A stretch of DNA of 34,400 bases, from assembly GCA_025459425.1 (NCBI GenBank), contig JALOQF010000029.1, forward strand, positions 1-34,400, given 5' to 3'. A model generated the notes under the pieces. The model saw only the letters and a list, made by a program, of their open reading frames with translations, was not told the DNA's origin and searched no databases. Of this stretch, positions 8,136 through 15,482 are shown in pieces (the first letter of the stretch is position 1; each line of letters begins with the position of its first letter). The translations under genes were made by a program, and so were the position numbers. This DNA is from Myxococcaceae bacterium. Its GTDB lineage: Bacteria > Myxococcota > Myxococcia > Myxococcales > Myxococcaceae.

Positions 8136-9503
8136 TCAGAACAGCAGCGCCAGCGCCTCGCGCAGGGACTCCACGGGGAGCACTTCCATCGTCACCTCGA
8201 AGTCGAGCCGCTTCGCCGACGACTTCGGCAGCACCACCCGCTTGAAGCCCATCTTCTGCGCCTCGGCCAGGCGCGGCTCGACCTGCCCGACGGCGCGCAC
8301 CTCGCCGGCGAGGCCCACCTCTCCCAGAATCAGCGTCTGCGCGTCGACGGGGCGGTTCTGCAGCGACGACACCAGCGCCGCGCATACCGCGAGGTCGCTC
8401 GACGGCTCGGTGAGGCTCATGCCGCCCGCGACGTTGACGAACAGGTCGCAGCCGACCAACTGCACGTCTTCCTTCTTCTCGAGCACCGCGGCGAGCAGCG
8501 CCACCCGCTGCGAGTCGACGCCCATCGCCGTGCGCCGCGCGGTGCCGTAGCCGGTGGGCGCCACCAGCGCCTGCACCTCGACGAGGATGGGCCGCGTCCC
8601 GTTGAGCGTCGACGTCACCACGCTGCCCGAGGCGTTCTTCGGCCGCTCCGAGAGGAACAGCGCGCTCGGGTCGGGCACCTCGGCCAGGCCCGCACCCTTC
8701 ATCTCGAACACGCCAATCTCGTTCGTCGAGCCGAAGCGGTTCTTGTGCGCGCGCAACAGACGAAACGGGTGGCCCCGCTCGCCCTCGAAGTAGAGGACGG
8801 TGTCGACCATGTGCTCGAGCACCCGCGGCCCGGCGATGGAGCCCTCTTTCGTGACGTGGCCCACCATGAACGTCGGCACGCCCGTCTTCTTGGCCCACGC
8901 CATCAGGCGGCCGGCGCACTCGCGCACCTGCGAGACGCTCCCGGGCGCGCTGCCGAGCTCGGGCAGGAACATCGTCTGAATCGAGTCCACCACGAGCGAG
9001 CCCGGCGCCAGCTTCTCGGTGGCGGTGAGAATCTTCTCGAGGTCGGTCTCGGCGAAGAGGTGCATCTGTTCGCTGCGCACGCCCAGCCGCTCGGCGCGCA
9101 TCTTCGTCTGCTGGAGCGACTCTTCACCCGACACGTACAGGCCCGGCCGGTCGCGCGACAGCCGGTCCATCATCGAGAGCAGCAGCGTCGACTTGCCGAT
9201 GCCGGGGTCTCCGCCCAGCAGCACCAGCGAGCCCTGCACCACGCCCCCGCCGAGCACCCGGTCGAGCTCGGCGATGGCCGTCAGGCGCCTCGCCTCTTTC
9301 GTGCCGTCGACGTCCTTCAGCAGCACCGGCTTCGCCTGCCCCGTCGACGCGCCCCAGGCCGGCCGGGCCAGCGAGGCCTTCGAGGGTTCGACCTCTTCGA
9401 CCAGCGAGCCCCAGGTGCCGCACTCGGTGCAGCGGCCCAGCCACTTCGGGGCCACGTAGCCGCACGACTGGCAGGTGAATTGTGTCTTCGCGCCCTTCGC
9501 CAT
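8136..9503 (-). CDS. radA: DNA repair protein RadA (Sms)
   Basis: A 455-residue bacterial RadA, the DnaB-like, RecA-related helicase that promotes branch migration and recombination intermediate processing. In order: a four-cysteine zinc finger (Cys11, Cys14, Cys25, Cys28), Walker A GGDPGIGKST at 97-106, a Walker B-like SLVVDSIQT at about 169-177, the RadA-specific KNRFG at 254-258, and a C-terminal Lon-protease-like domain from about 290 to the end. The length is normal for the family and all key motifs are intact. The start is ATG 9503, preceded by GGAG at a workable distance; the frame is open far upstream, but only because it runs antisense to the next gene. It diverges from the AAA+/release-factor gene across a 183-base shared upstream region and is followed by the 187-residue gene. 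Confidence 0.97.
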   Translation of the reverse strand: MAKGAKTQFTCQSCGYVAPKWLGRCTECGTWGSLVEEVEPSKASLARPAWGASTGQAKPVLLKDVDGTKEARRLTAIAELDRVLGGGVVQGSLVLLGGDPGIGKSTLLLSMMDRLSRDRPGLYVSGEESLQQTKMRAERLGVRSEQMHLFAETDLEKILTATEKLAPGSLVVDSIQTMFLPELGSAPGSVSQVRECAGRLMAWAKKTGVPTFMVGHVTKEGSIAGPRVLEHMVDTVLYFEGERGHPFRLLRAHKNRFGSTNEIGVFEMKGAGLAEVPDPSALFLSERPKNASGSVVTSTLNGTRPILVEVQALVAPTGYGTARRTAMGVDSQRVALLAAVLEKKEDVQLVGCDLFVNVAGGMSLTEPSSDLAVCAALVSSLQNRPVDAQTLILGEVGLAGEVRAVGQVEPRLAEAQKMGFKRVVLPKSSAKRLDFEVTMEVLPVESLREALALLF

Positions 9504-9618
9504 CACGCCCTCACTCCGTTCGAAAGCCGTCGCGCCCATCGCGCGGCCACGGCGTGCCTCATACTCGATGGGGCTGACATTCCCCCGCCAGGCCGGGGCG
9601 CCGCGTCTCGCAGAGCCC

Positions 9619-9646
9619 TTGCAGGCGTTCCCGACCGTGGCAGGGT
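9619..9646 (+). promoter_or_regulatory. Possible promoter of the AAA+/RF2 chimera gene
   Basis: TTGCAG (9619-9624) and CAGGGT (9641-9646) are separated by 16 bases and resemble weak -35 and -10 elements about 40 bases before the ATG at 9687. The match is partial, and GC-rich promoters are hard to recognise by eye. Confidence 0.22.
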
Positions 9647-9686
9647 CGTCAGCCCGACGGCGCCCTGGCCGTCGACGAGGGCACGC

Positions 9687-12509
9687 ATGAAGAAGAAGAA
9701 GGTACGCACCGACGGGCCCGACGGTTGGCTCGCGCTCGTCGAGCGCGACCTCACCGCGCTCGCGAAGGACGGCAAGCTGCCCACCGGCCACGGCCTCGAC
9801 CAGGCGGCCAGCGACGTCGCCACGCTGCTCACCCGCGGAGACAAGGCCCCGCTGCTCGCCGGCGAGAGCGGCGTCGGCAAGTCGGCCATCGTGCAGGAGC
9901 TGGCGCGGCGCATCGTGCTGGGCAACGTGCCTCCCGCGCTGCAGGGTGTCCGCGTGCTCGAGGTGCCGGCGGCCGGCATCTTCGCCCGCACCAACACGCC
10001 CAAGGCTGCGGCCGAGCTGCTCGAGGAGCTGCTCGAGAAGGCCGAGGCGCAGCCGACGCTCGTCTTCCTTCGCGACCTCGGCGCAGTGCAGGGCAGCTCG
10101 CTGGTGCCGGTGCTGCTGCGGGCGCTGCGCGGCGGCCGGGTGCGCTTCGTCTTCGAGTCCGACACGCGGCGCGCGCACGAGCTGCTGCGCACCGACGAGA
10201 CGTTGAGCGAGCGGCTCCACCTCGTGGTGGTGAACGAGCCCACGCACGAGCGCGCCCGGTGGATTCTCGGGCGCGTCGCCGAGGAGCTCGAGCTCGAGGC
10301 CGGCCTGCCCATCGACCCCTCGGCATGCGACGTGGCCCTGCGGCTTTCGGTGAAGTTCCTGTTGGCGCAGCGGCTGCCGCGCAAGGCCATCGAGCTGCTG
10401 AAGGAGACCGTCACCGAGGCCGCCGGCGCCTCGCGCGAGCGGGTGACGGGCGAAGACGTGCTGACGCGCTTCTGCAGCTCGACGCGGCTGCCGCGCTTCA
10501 TGGCGGACGACAACGTCGCGCTCGACCTGAAGGAAGTGGCGCGCTTCTTCGGCACCCGGCTGCTCGGCCAGACCGACGCGCTCGACGCCGTGCTGCGCTC
10601 GGTGGCGCTCCTCAAGGCCGGCCTCAACGACCCGCGCCGCCCGCTGGGCGTCTTCCTCTTCGCGGGCCCCACCGGCGTCGGCAAGACGCACCTCGCGAAG
10701 CTCCTCGCCGAGTACCTCTTCGGCAGCCACGAGCGCCTGGTGCGGCTCAACATGGCCGACTACCCGGACCACGGCGACGAGAACGTGCTCTTCGGCAACC
10801 CCTGGGCGCAGACGCTCTCGGGCAAACGCGGCGAGCTGACGCGGCTGCTCGACGGCCGCGTCTTCACCGTGCTGCTCCTCGACGAGTTCGAGAAGGCGCA
10901 CGCGAAGTGCCACGACCGCTTCCTGCAGCTGTTCGACGAGGGGCAGTTCATCAACGCCGCCGGCGAGACGGTGCCCTGCAACAACACCCTCATCGTGTGC
11001 ACGTCGAACGTGGGCGCCGAGGTGTACCGCGAGGGCCCCATCGGCTTCGGCCCGCCGCGCCGCGACGACGAGCTGTTGTCCGAGATCGACCGCCGCATCC
11101 AGGCGAGCTTCCGCGCCGAGTTCTTGAACCGCTTCGACGCCATCTGCCACTTCCGCCCGCTGGGGAAGGTCGAGATCCGCCGCATCGCCCAGCGCGAGGT
11201 GGGCCGGGTGCTCGAGCGGGAAGGCATTCGCGCGCGTGGCCTCGACGTCGAGGTGGCGCCCGAGGTGGTCGAGCTGCTCGTCGAGCGCGGGTACTCGCCG
11301 GTGCATGGCGCGCGCTTCCTCCAGCGGGAAATCGAGAAGTCGCTCACCGCGGCGCTCGCCGTCGAGATCAGCCGCCGCACGCTGCCTCCTGGCACGCCGG
11401 TGAAGGTGGTGAAGCACAAGAACGTGGTCGAGGCGCTCGCCGAGCCGAAGGACGAGCGCACGCGCGAGGCCACGGCCCAGGCGACGCTGCCGGGCGTGGG
11501 CGCCGTGCTGGCGAAGAAGCGGCTCGACCAGAAGGCGCTCGTCCACGAGGCCGAGTCGCTCATCGGGCGTACCGCAGGCGTGGCCCAGGCGGCGCGGCGC
11601 AGCGAGCTCGAGTCGAGACGCAAGGAGCTGCTCGGCCTGTCGCAGGCGCCGGGCTTCTGGGACGACGCCGAGCGGGCCCAGGCCATCTTGCGGGCCTACC
11701 GGGCGCTCGACGCGCAGCTCGCCGAGCTCGACCGCCTGCGCGAGCTCTGTCAGGTGGCGCGGCGCCGCGCGCGCGACGCGAAGGGCGAGATGCAGCTCGC
11801 CGCCGCGGTGCGGGCCGTCGAAGAGGCAGCCCGCGAGGTGCGCCTCGCCGAGGCGCGGGTGGCCTCGGGCTCGAAGGGCAACGTCGACGACGCCTGGCTC
11901 GAGGTGGCCGCGGCGGTCGACGGCGAGCCGGGCGCGGCGTGGGTGCGCGAGCTGGTGACGATGTACACGGGCTGGGCTCAGCGCCGGAGCTACGACGTCA
12001 AGGTGCTCGCCGAAGGTCAGGAGCCGGCGCGCGCGGTGCTCCACGTGCACGGGCCCGGGGTGTTCGGCTTCCTGTCGGGTGAGAAGGGCCTGCACCGGCG
12101 CATCGACGACGACGCCCGGGTGGCGGCGTACGTGCGCCTGTACACGCCGTCGCAGGCGCCCGTGGAGTTGGCCGAGACGATGGCCCTCACCGCGCGCGAG
12201 GTGAAGCGCCACGCGGGCCGCTTCGTCGAGAAGATCGCGGCCGAGGCGCAGGTGCGTGACGAGCGGACGGGCCGCGAGGTGGCGCTCGCGGGCGCCGGCT
12301 CGGTGAGCGACCTGCGGGCGCTGACGCTCGCGGTGCTCGACGGGCAGGCCGAAGGCGGCGAAGAGGTTCGGCGCTACTTCGTCGGCCGCGCGGCGCGCGT
12401 CGAAGACCCTCGCACCGGAGAGGCCACCCCCCGCACGAAGGACGTGCTGCGCGGAGAGATCGACCTCTTCATCGCCGCGTGGCTCACCCGGCCTCCGGGT
12501 GCGAGCTGA
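9687..12509 (+). CDS. ClpB-like double AAA+ ATPase fused to a degenerate release-factor-2-like module
   Basis: A 940-residue chimera. Residues about 35-270 form a first AAA+ domain with Walker A GESGVGKS (59-66), but the Walker B region reads LVFLRDLG (125-132), without the catalytic Asp-Glu pair. Residues about 285-580 form an intact Clp-type second AAA+ domain: Walker A GPTGVGKT (327-334), Walker B LLLDEFEKAH (396-405), sensor 1 TSN (439-441), arginine finger in FRAEFLNRFD (Arg482) and sensor 2 GAR (541-543). There is no Clp N-domain and no ClpB M-domain. Residues about 615-940 follow peptide chain release factor 2 along its length: PGFWDDAERAQ (655-665), MYTGWAQRR (759-767), the GFLSGEKGLHR stretch (794-804), and EDPRTG...LRGEIDLFIAAWL at the C-terminus. 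The SPF and GGQ motifs are absent. The ATG at 9687 has GAGG seven bases upstream. Inference: a ribosome-docking unfoldase, not a termination factor. The gene diverges from radA. Confidence 0.93.
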   Translation: MKKKKVRTDGPDGWLALVERDLTALAKDGKLPTGHGLDQAASDVATLLTRGDKAPLLAGESGVGKSAIVQELARRIVLGNVPPALQGVRVLEVPAAGIFARTNTPKAAAELLEELLEKAEAQPTLVFLRDLGAVQGSSLVPVLLRALRGGRVRFVFESDTRRAHELLRTDETLSERLHLVVVNEPTHERARWILGRVAEELELEAGLPIDPSACDVALRLSVKFLLAQRLPRKAIELLKETVTEAAGASRERVTGEDVLTRFCSSTRLPRFMADDNVALDLKEVARFFGTRLLGQTDALDAVLRSVALLKAGLNDPRRPLGVFLFAGPTGVGKTHLAKLLAEYLFGSHERLVRLNMADYPDHGDENVLFGNPWAQTLSGKRGELTRLLDGRVFTVLLLDEFEKAHAKCHDRFLQLFDEGQFINAAGETVPCNNTLIVCTSNVGAEVYREGPIGFGPPRRDDELLSEIDRRIQASFRAEFLNRFDAICHFRPLGKVEIRRIAQREVGRVLEREGIRARGLDVEVAPEVVELLVERGYSPVHGARFLQREIEKSLTAALAVEISRRTLPPGTPVKVVKHKNVVEALAEPKDERTREATAQATLPGVGAVLAKKRLDQKALVHEAESLIGRTAGVAQAARRSELESRRKELLGLSQAPGFWDDAERAQAILRAYRALDAQLAELDRLRELCQVARRRARDAKGEMQLAAAVRAVEEAAREVRLAEARVASGSKGNVDDAWLEVAAAVDGEPGAAWVRELVTMYTGWAQRRSYDVKVLAEGQEPARAVLHVHGPGVFGFLSGEKGLHRRIDDDARVAAYVRLYTPSQAPVELAETMALTAREVKRHAGRFVEKIAAEAQVRDERTGREVALAGAGSVSDLRALTLAVLDGQAEGGEEVRRYFVGRAARVEDPRTGEATPRTKDVLRGEIDLFIAAWLTRPPGAS

Positions 12510-12512
12510 GCG

Positions 12513-12713
12513 TCACGGTGGCGGTGGGCGCCGGGGCCCCAGCTCGGCGAGGAGCGCCCTGGCGCGGACCACGAACGCACGCGCCAGCCGCATCACGGCC
12601 GCCGTCCTCGCAGACCGCTGCGCCGGGGTCGGCCCGGTCGAGCCGTCACCTGCGGGGGCCGGTACCTCGTCGGGGCCACCTGACGGCGGTGGCGTTCGTT
12701 CCTCCGTCGGCAT
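12513..12713 (-). CDS. Small hypothetical protein (66 aa), last gene of the pirin operon
   Basis: A 66-residue frame with a Pro/Thr/Gly-rich N-terminal half and a basic, Ala/Leu/Arg-rich helix (about 37-58) before a Pro-rich end. The case for a real gene rests on its position: it starts 21 bases after the pirin-like gene, and GGGAGGTG lies four bases before its ATG, an excellent ribosome binding site for the genome. There is no homology I can recognise. It stops three bases from the end of the converging AAA+/RF2 gene. Confidence 0.55.
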   Translation of the reverse strand: MPTEERTPPPSGGPDEVPAPAGDGSTGPTPAQRSARTAAVMRLARAFVVRARALLAELGPRRPPPP

Positions 12714-12734
12714 GGTGCACCTCCCGAGCCCGGG

Positions 12735-13448
12735 TCAGTCTCCGTTCCACAACCACTGGTCGCCGGTGTCTTCGACGTCGATGACGAGCAGCTCGACGTC
12801 GCTCCGTGCAGCCACCAGCAGGGCGGGCTCGGCCTCGAAGGCGGCGCCGTCACCTGCCACGAGCGACGCCCCGGCCACGCCGGCCTCGCCTGCGAGCAGC
12901 TGCACCCACGCACGACGGCCAGCAGCGACCCTCACGTGAACCTCGCTGGCCGCGCGCAGGCGAACCCACCGCACCCGCGCGTCGCTCTCGAGGGGCACGC
13001 CGCCGTCGGCGCCGTGCTGCGAGGCGCCGACGAGCACCGGCCAGTCACCCCGGGGCACGAAGGGCCTCAGCCCGCGACGAGGCGCCGTGGCGCAGGTGAA
13101 GTCGAGGCGCACGAGGCAGGCGTCATCGAAGCCCTCGGCGACCAGCCAGAACGGCGCGCCGGCTCCGCCGGTGAGCGCGATGAACGAGCCGGCGCCCGCG
13201 TGGCATGGGGGCCGGCCGCGCTCGTGGACCTCGACCGCCCCTCGACGCACGAACAGCACCGTCTCGTGGTCGGCGACCTCCCGCTCGAGGGTCGTCGTGC
13301 CGGGAGCGAGGCGCAGCTCGTCGAGGGCCGTCAGCGGCCCGAACTCGCGGCGCGACGGGTGCGCCCCGTCCGGGTCGAAGGCGCGACGCATCGAGCCGCC
13401 AGGCCAGGTGAGCAGCTGCCGCTCGGCCGATGCCAGACTCCACCACAT
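12735..13448 (-). CDS. Pirin/YhaK-like bicupin protein
   Basis: A 237-residue two-cupin protein of the pirin/YhaK superfamily, whose members include redox sensors and quercetinase-like enzymes. The C-terminal half matches best: GRRAWVQLLAGEAG, then LVAGDGAAFEAEPALL, then VELLVIDV, in the usual order and spacing. The N-terminal cupin keeps the overall pattern (an APGT turn, the ETVLFVRRGAVEV strand pair), but the His-Pro-His metal-binding segment expected in active pirins is replaced and only one histidine remains nearby. Metal-dependent catalysis is therefore doubtful. The start is ATG 13448 with a perfect GGAGG four bases upstream. It is the middle gene of a three-gene minus-strand operon, 55 bases after the helical protein gene. 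Confidence 0.85.
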   Translation of the reverse strand: MWWSLASAERQLLTWPGGSMRRAFDPDGAHPSRREFGPLTALDELRLAPGTTTLEREVADHETVLFVRRGAVEVHERGRPPCHAGAGSFIALTGGAGAPFWLVAEGFDDACLVRLDFTCATAPRRGLRPFVPRGDWPVLVGASQHGADGGVPLESDARVRWVRLRAASEVHVRVAAGRRAWVQLLAGEAGVAGASLVAGDGAAFEAEPALLVAARSDVELLVIDVEDTGDQWLWNGD

Positions 13449-13503
13449 GACACCTCCTGCAAGCTGAAGCCGGGAGCGCGCGGTCCAGCTCCGCGCCGCC
13501 GCG

Positions 13504-14055
13504 TCAGGGAGCAGCGCCCCAGGGCGACACCGGGCCGCGTCGTACGCCCGCGATGAAGCGCACCGGCGCGGCCGAGCCTTCCTGGGCCACCGCGGGGCCG
13601 ACGCGCGTCAAGAACCGCTGCTCGATGCGGCGATGCAGGTCGAGCGAGCGCTGCATCAGCGCGGCGAGGTCTGCCTGTTCCCACTCGTGGAACAAGTCGC
13701 ACAGGTTCGACACCTCGGCCGAGACGGCCCGGTTCTCGTCGACGAGGAGCTGCCGCACCTCACGCAGCTCGGCGCCCGGGCCAGGCGTGAAGGTGCCGCG
13801 ACGGGAACGCCCCCGACGCGCCCGGGTCCTCGGCAGGCGAAGGTCCGGCAGCCGCGTCTGCATCACCTCGGTGAGGCCCTCGAGGTGGCTGCGTTCGGCT
13901 CCGAGGTCGACGAGGCCGGCCCCCGACGCATCGCGGCTCGCGTCCTTCAGCAGCCCGAGGAAGCGGGTCTCGATGAACCACCACCGCGCCAACGCCTCGC
14001 GCACGCGCGACGACGAGACCTCCACCAGGCGCTGCTGCGACTCGGACGATTCCAT
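13504..14055 (-). CDS. All-helical protein of unknown family, first gene of the pirin operon
   Basis: A 183-residue soluble protein. Predicted long amphipathic helices (about 8-36, 47-65, 95-120 and 124-155) suggest a four-helix bundle, with Glu and His residues spaced in them (ERSHLEGL; HEWEQADL; DLHRRIEQRF). This could be a ferritin-like or related bundle, but I cannot find a full set of metal ligands and do not assign it. A basic Arg-rich loop lies at about 75-88. The start is ATG 14055 with GGGAGG seven bases upstream; a TTG two codons earlier is less likely. The upstream 180 bases hold direct repeats listed separately. Confidence 0.75.
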   Translation of the reverse strand: MESSESQQRLVEVSSSRVREALARWWFIETRFLGLLKDASRDASGAGLVDLGAERSHLEGLTEVMQTRLPDLRLPRTRARRGRSRRGTFTPGPGAELREVRQLLVDENRAVSAEVSNLCDLFHEWEQADLAALMQRSLDLHRRIEQRFLTRVGPAVAQEGSAAPVRFIAGVRRGPVSPWGAAP

Positions 14056-14166
14056 GCACAAACCTCCCGGCGGGTGACCGACCTGTCAGGAAGTCAGCAC
14101 CACCCGTGCCAGCAGCCCGCGTCCCCCGTCACCGGCGAGACCGGCCCGCCTGCAGCCGTCGGCTCC

Positions 14167-14201
14167 GTCAGGGTGATGGAGGAGCCAGTCAGGATGATGG
14201 A
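14167..14201. repeat. Short direct repeat upstream of the helical-protein/pirin operon
   Basis: GTCAGGGTGATGGA (14167-14180) recurs as GTCAGGATGATGGA (14188-14201), a 21-base period or two helical turns. A further GTCAGG lies at 14085-14090. The same-face spacing fits a regulator binding as a direct-repeat dimer, in the gap between the operon start and the end of the beta-barrel gene. No regulator can be named. Confidence 0.4.
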
Positions 14202-14234
14202 ATCGAAGCCGGAGTCACGCCGGCGTCGGCCGCG

Positions 14235-15029
14235 TCAGAACACCACGGAAACGCCCGCGTAGGCCCCCACCGAGTGGAGCACGTCGGAGGTCGGCGTCCG
14301 GACGAGCCCGCGCGCGATGGCCACCTCGGCGGCGCTGTCGAAGGTCGAGAGCGAGCACCCGGCGCCGGGAGTCGCGCCAGCGCCGAGGTCGGCCGCCGTA
14401 CAGCCATTCACGCGGTCGACCCGCGCGGTGTACACGACGTCGCGCACCTCGACCCGGACGGCGACGTGGCGACCGAGCCCGAGGCGGAAGCCGGCGCCCA
14501 ATGCCGCCATGAAGCGCGTGCCGGTGTCGCCATAGGTCGCCGCCTGCCGGCCCTCGGGCAGCAGCGTGTGGCGGGTGCCGCCGACCCCCGCCGCGCCGTT
14601 GAGGACGAAGCTGAAGTGCGCGAGCCCGACGTCGAAGAGCGCGAACTTTCCGTAGAACGGTGTCACCTCGACGCCCGCCATCGTCGTCCAGGTCCACAGC
14701 AGCGAGGCCGCCGTCTGCGGCGCGATGGCTGCATTGCCGATGAGCTCGCCGTTGAACGCCGACTCCCGGCTCAGCCAGTTCCCGCCGCCAAACACCATCA
14801 GCCCGAAGTGCTCGCGAACGTGCCACGTCACCTGGCCCAGCGTGCCCGCGTGCTGCGTGTAGAGCCCGTTGAGCTGCGCGACCGCGGGGAACACCGTCAC
14901 CTCGAAGCGGCCGGCCATCGAGGGCGTGCGGGCCTCGATGACGTGGACGTCGACGGCAGGGGTCGACCGGGGTGCGTCCGAGGTCGCGGTCTGAGTCAAG
15001 GCCAGAGCGACGAGCGTGGAGACGAGCAT
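14235..15029 (-). CDS. Outer-membrane beta-barrel protein of the myxobacterial type
   Basis: A 264-residue exported protein with an N-terminal signal peptide (about 1-18) and a body of alternating hydrophobic/polar strands ending in a terminal hydrophobic residue (VSVVF), as expected for an outer-membrane barrel. The FEVTVFPAVAQLNGLYTQH segment (about 42-60), followed by WHVREHFGLMVFGGGNW, matches the pattern of the outer membrane beta-barrel family that is common in myxobacteria. Two cysteines in a surface-loop-like region could form a disulphide. The start is ATG 15029, with GGAG upstream. It has about 450 gene-free bases in front of it, so it probably has its own promoter. Its role (pore or structural) is unknown. 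Confidence 0.85.
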   Translation of the reverse strand: MLVSTLVALALTQTATSDAPRSTPAVDVHVIEARTPSMAGRFEVTVFPAVAQLNGLYTQHAGTLGQVTWHVREHFGLMVFGGGNWLSRESAFNGELIGNAAIAPQTAASLLWTWTTMAGVEVTPFYGKFALFDVGLAHFSFVLNGAAGVGGTRHTLLPEGRQAATYGDTGTRFMAALGAGFRLGLGRHVAVRVEVRDVVYTARVDRVNGCTAADLGAGATPGAGCSLSTFDSAAEVAIARGLVRTPTSDVLHSVGAYAGVSVVF

Positions 15030-15482
15030 GACGGGGCTCCTGAGACGAGAGCGCGAAACGCTACGCCTGCGCGAAGCGCGGAATCCAGCCCCCCGGGCTC
15101 ACCGTGTTGAGGCCTCCATGCGGGGCGCGTCGTTCGCCTCGGAGGCGAGCGTGGCTCGAGCGCCGACATGACGTTCGCCGCTTCGATGGGTTCGTCATTC
15201 ATCTGAAGGCGAGGCGGGGCTGGGCTGTTCGAGGCGGAGCTCGCCGTCGGGCCACGAACCCGTACGTCGTCTGCTCCATGGGTCGAGGTGCATCGACGAC
15301 CAGCGCCGTGCAGCGCAGGACAGCCGTCACCTTCATTCCTTCCAGCTCTTCGACTCTTGTCCGCGGGTACTCGACCTGTTGTCAGCGCGGGAGCGGCCGC
15401 AGGCGAATGGTGGCAGTGGCAGGCCATCAGAGCGCAGGCGGCGTGGGCGCGGGCCGTGTGGAGCGCCGCCCGGGGGCTCGGT
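15030..15482. other. Gene-free stretch upstream of the beta-barrel gene
   Basis: These 453 bases lie between two minus-strand genes. Frames crossing it give Arg/Pro-rich translations without start signals. A near-palindrome TCGCCTC-G-GAGGCGA at 15134-15148 could be a repressor site or a small hairpin. Otherwise I see nothing. Confidence 0.4.

Noticed and set aside
7396..8919. A 507-codon minus-strand frame
   Set aside because: Overlaps radA and the 187-residue gene in another phase; Gly/Arg/Ala-rich with no domain or start signal.
8136..12212. A 1358-codon minus-strand frame ending with RadA
   Set aside because: Only the last 455 codons are RadA. The upstream part is antisense to the AAA+/RF2 gene and reads as His/Arg/Glu/Leu-rich shadow protein.
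9687..12509. Plain ClpB chaperone
   Set aside because: No N-domain or M-domain, the first Walker B is degenerate, and one third of the protein follows release factor 2.
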